A stretch of DNA of 64,000 bases from NCBI GenBank assembly GCA_964006375.1, contig OZ023267.1:85669406-85733405 (forward strand), read 5' to 3'. The DNA is from Tillus elongatus (taxonomy: Eukaryota > Arthropoda > Insecta > Coleoptera > Cleridae). The position numbers and the translations under genes are program-made. Position 1 is the first letter of the stretch. Each line of letters begins with the position of its first letter. Below are positions 62,036-64,000 of this stretch, piece by piece. A model generated the notes under the pieces. That model saw only the letters and a list, made by a program, of their open reading frames with translations. It did no database searches and was not told the origin of the DNA.

Positions 62036-62286
62036 AACCAACCAAGCAACCAACCAACCAACACAACCAAGTGGTTGGACCGCTGTCTGGCCTGTTAGAC
62101 AGCTAGTTAGACTGCTATTAGACCGCTGTCTGTCCTGTCAGACAGCTTGTTAGACAGCTGCTAGACAGTTGTCTAACAGGACAGACAGGTGTCTAACAGC
62201 AGTCTAACCAGCTCTCTAACAGGACAGACAGCTGTCTGCCCTGTCTGTCTTGTCTGTTGGTTGTTGTTTGTAAGCTGTTGTTGGTT
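62036..62286. repeat. Palindrome cluster built on CTGTYAGACAG
   Basis: CTGTTAGACAG, CTGTCAGACAG and TGTCTAACAG recur about ten times between 62088 and 62250, giving an imperfect overall palindrome. CCAACCAACCAA on the left and TTGGTTG on the right extend the foldback. Confidence 0.8.
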
Positions 62287-62444
62287 GAAAGGTAAACTAG
62301 CATAAATGCTGGAAAACAAATAATTGCTCTTCTCTTACTCTTGATATTTTTAGTTTCAAATTAATGTTGGCAGAATAAACTGTAAGTATAAAACTTAAGT
62401 TGAAGGGTTACATGGATAAGTTGTTCTAACACGATTCACATGTG

Positions 62445-62545
62445 ATAGTTTACAAACTTGAAAGCTACACCTCAAGACAATTAGTTTGACTGACACATAC
62501 ATGTGCCCACACGCACACACTAACACACACACACACACGCTGTCT
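62445..62545. repeat. Inverted minisatellite unit and (CA)n
   Basis: GTTTACAAACTTGAAAGCTA and CCTCAAGACAATTAGTTTGA are the reverse complement of the 60.1-60.9 kb minisatellite. A CA-rich run follows at 62510-62540. Confidence 0.75.
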
Positions 62546-62684
62546 GGTCCTATGTGATATGTACCAAGTAATTTCAATGTTAGCTTTATTAGTGAGAGGT
62601 ATATTATAGAAAGAAAACAGAACTCTATATTTTTCATATTTTTTATTGAAGTATAAATTGCAAAATGATTAATACGATTCATCA

Positions 62685-62954
62685 CTAGGACATATAATGT
62701 ACGTTCTTCTTGGCTTTACAGATGTCTCTATTTGTGTATATAGATGTTCGAAGCATCTTCTTGTCACAGTCTGTGCACTCGACTTTCTTTATATCATATA
62801 CATGCTGCCAGTTCTTGGAACTTTCATAACTTTCCCAAGAGTTGGCGTTCAACGGAAACCATTTACAAAAAATCTGATCACTTTTTATAAAGGATCTATG
62901 GCAACAATCTCGTCCAGTGGGTGGATGTGGTTTCGAGCCGCTTGTGCACTCACA
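62685..62954 (-). other. Cys-rich open frame continuing after the gene's stop
   Basis: Directly after the TAA at 62955-62957, in the same frame, 89 sense codons follow before a TAG. The segment has many Cys residues, including an opening CEC, a CC pair and a C-x2-C (VECTDCDKKM), and Trp/His residues that look like a metal-binding module. It has no Met near its start. It is either the mutated C-terminus of the gene, a readthrough extension or chance; the length and Cys pattern make chance less likely. Confidence 0.45.
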
Positions 62955-63512
62955 TTATTCTCGGTTTTGGTCTGATTGAGCTATATCATAAGATTGTTTT
63001 TTATCGATTGAACTTAAAGATCTTGAGAGACCCGAACCTTGAGCTTTGACTGAGACAGTACCAGTAACTTGTTCGGGTGCACCGAAGGAAGCTTGAGCTG
63101 TTAGGGTTATAACTTCTTCGTGTTCTTTTTCCTCTGGTTGGTGATTTGTTGGAGCTGATGTTCTGCCCAGGCTCGTAGCTGTTATACTAAAACCATCACC
63201 TTCAACAGCACCTTTATTGCTTTGGTGCATTTTGTATAGCGCATTCCATAAGTCTTCGAAATTTCGCAGGTAAGTTTTCTTGTACGAGACATGATAGTCG
63301 CGGTCTAAGCATGAGAAGGTAAAAACCACCTTGCTCTTATGGTCTACGTATCGGGTTAGTCTATCGTAAATTGCTCTCAGCCCATTATTTAGCCATTGTT
63401 CGACGTCTACTTCTCCTCCCTTGAAAGCGTTCAGTTTAAAGCGAATGGTGTCCAGTTTAAGGTTGAAGCGGCTGTTTCTCGTTATTGATTCTCCTCTAAT
63501 TGTAAAGGCCAT
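62955..63512 (-). CDS. Unrecognised 185-residue protein of inverted-repeat element
   Basis: An ATG in good context (ACAAAAATGGC) lies about 95 nt downstream of a plausible start site driven by TATATAAG at 63634-63641. Residues 1-100 look like a folded domain (RFNLKLDTIRFKLNAFKGG, then YLRNFEDLWNALYKM) with alternating basic and hydrophobic segments. Residues 100-185 are low-complexity, Ser/Thr/Glu-rich and probably disordered. There is no signal peptide or transmembrane helix. I do not recognise the family. The gene is the only one between the two long inverted repeats, read inward from the right arm. The frame continues after its TAA with a Cys-rich stretch, so the true product may be about 275 residues. 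Confidence 0.6.
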   Translation of the reverse strand: MAFTIRGESITRNSRFNLKLDTIRFKLNAFKGGEVDVEQWLNNGLRAIYDRLTRYVDHKSKVVFTFSCLDRDYHVSYKKTYLRNFEDLWNALYKMHQSNKGAVEGDGFSITATSLGRTSAPTNHQPEEKEHEEVITLTAQASFGAPEQVTGTVSVKAQGSGLSRSLSSIDKKQSYDIAQSDQNRE

Positions 63513-63585
63513 TTTTGTACTCTGTTCTGGTCGTTCTTATAGATTACATTCTGGTTGTGTAAAGTATTCAAACTCAAAACAGCCA

Positions 63586-63645
63586 GAGCGAACGTCCTCA
63601 CTGTAGGAACGTTGAGCTTGGACTAAACAAGGGCTTATATACCCT
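63586..63645 (-). promoter_or_regulatory. Promoter of the unrecognised gene (duplicated TIR module)
   Basis: The minus strand has GGGTATATAAGCCC, then GTCCAAGCTCAACGTTCCTA and CAGTGAGGACG. This is a shortened copy of the module inside the adjacent inverted repeat (TATA at 63795-63802), so the gene has two tandem promoters of the same design. A start near the ACAGTGA at about 63605 would be 30 bp from the TATA box. Confidence 0.5.
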
Positions 63646-63657
63646 CGGAAGAAATGT

Positions 63658-64000
63658 TTACCCCTCCACACACTTTGGTTGTTATTGTGTAATGCTGTCT
63701 AATGCTGTTCTTTTAAGCTAATTCTTTTAACACACGTCCTCACTGTAGGAACGTTAAGCTTGGACTGAATATTTTAAGGTGTACCCAAATGGCTTATATA
63801 CCATTAGTTCCTCATGCACTATTATTTTTGCTACTTTTAATGTATTAGATAGATAGAAGTTTTTAACGTCTTATCTGCAAGAAGATTGAGCTCCAACTGA
63901 CAATTTTCAAATGCTCACTGAGACTCACTCTCCTTACTTTCCTTTTTACCAAACGATTTGTTCGTCGAGTATTAGCCAAGCTAGAAGTGTACACTGTTTG
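63658..64000 (-). repeat. Right arm of long inverted repeat (cut by window end)
   Basis: Reverse complement of 61209-61552 with one visible difference. It contains an inward TATATAAG at 63795-63802. Confidence 0.9.

Larger units (their letters stand above)
61209..64000 (-). mobile_element. Inverted-repeat-bounded element of unknown type
   Basis: 61209-61552 is repeated in reverse complement at 63658-64000 with one difference in 343 bp (ACTAAGGG versus ACTAATGG). The right arm runs to the window edge, so the outer end and any target duplication cannot be checked. The interior (2.1 kb) has one gene reading inward from the right arm, a palindrome cluster and a separate hairpin. Long near-identical TIRs and an inward promoter in each arm recall Maverick/Polinton-derived elements or densovirus/bidnavirus genomes; no polymerase, integrase or capsid gene is present, so none of these can be claimed. 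It may be a deletion derivative mobilised by a larger relative. Confidence 0.65.

Noticed and set aside
61209..64000. Firm assignment as a Maverick/Polinton or densovirus insertion
   Set aside because: Only the inverted repeats and one unrecognised gene support it. No DNA polymerase, integrase, ATPase, protease, NS1 or capsid motif is visible, and the outer right end is missing.

Overview
This window is arthropod, most likely insect, nuclear DNA: AT-rich, intron- and repeat-dominated, with no host protein gene, rRNA or tRNA gene that I can defend. The insect assignment rests on an errantivirus (Gypsy-type element with an env gene), a Mag-like Gypsy element, mariner-like elements of the DUF4817/DDE type, and a tRNA-derived SINE with a GACGTTAAAGAAAC-type 3' end. 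Nearly everything recognisable is mobile or repetitive.

Layout. 1-2.5 kb: two SINE copies. 2.5-10.7 kb: an errantivirus on the minus strand (LTRs 2931-3336 and 9768-10173, 4-bp target duplication CGCG) inside a dispersed repeat here called family X. Its gag and env frames are open, but pol has lost most of RNase H and carries a frameshift and a stop. 10.7-16.6 kb: a hairpin, a GC-rich segment of unknown nature, a decayed mariner-like element, a possible solo LTR and a minisatellite. 17.6-18.7 kb: a 90/91-bp satellite. 20.5-22.15 kb: a mariner-like element with ~330-bp terminal inverted repeats (TIRs), sitting in TA microsatellite. 22.9-26.76 kb: a decayed LINE. 27.5-29.85 kb: a second mariner-like element carrying an inverted pair of hammerhead-ribozyme repeats. 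31.87-36.67 kb: a young Mag-like LTR retrotransposon with one intact 1355-codon gag-pol frame and LTRs differing at one base. 39.5-40.5 kb: an inverted satellite. 40.84-41.68 kb: the 3' end of a Penelope-like element. 42.36-45.42 kb: a decayed hAT transposon. 45.9-46.7 kb: a ~311-bp tandem repeat whose unit holds a type I hammerhead ribozyme. 46.9-47.3 kb: a foldback with hammerhead-like cores. 48.1-49.0 kb: a LINE reverse-transcriptase tail. 49.1-56.6 kb: a nearly identical 3.28-kb duplication separated by a second, partial errantivirus copy. 56.7-61.2 kb: LINE, miniature-element and minisatellite fragments. 61.2-64.0 kb: two almost identical inverted repeats of at least 343 bp flanking an unrecognised gene.

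Strongest candidates for new biology. (1) The hammerhead tandem repeats look like an arthropod retrozyme or ribozyme satellite: in consensus all three helices and a GUC cleavage site are present. (2) The element at 61.2-64.0 kb has inward-facing TATA promoters inside its inverted repeats, a 185-codon gene followed in the same frame by 89 more Cys-rich codons, a cluster of CTGTYAGACAG palindromes and a separate 19-bp hairpin. It may be a small virus-like or Maverick-like mobile element, but its right outer end is outside the window. (3) Two errantivirus copies sit at the same point of the same repeat family. (4) Long (TA)n arrays mark most element junctions, including the breakpoint of the 3.28-kb duplication.

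Limits: family calls rest on motifs read by eye. No database search, folding calculation or alignment score was available.
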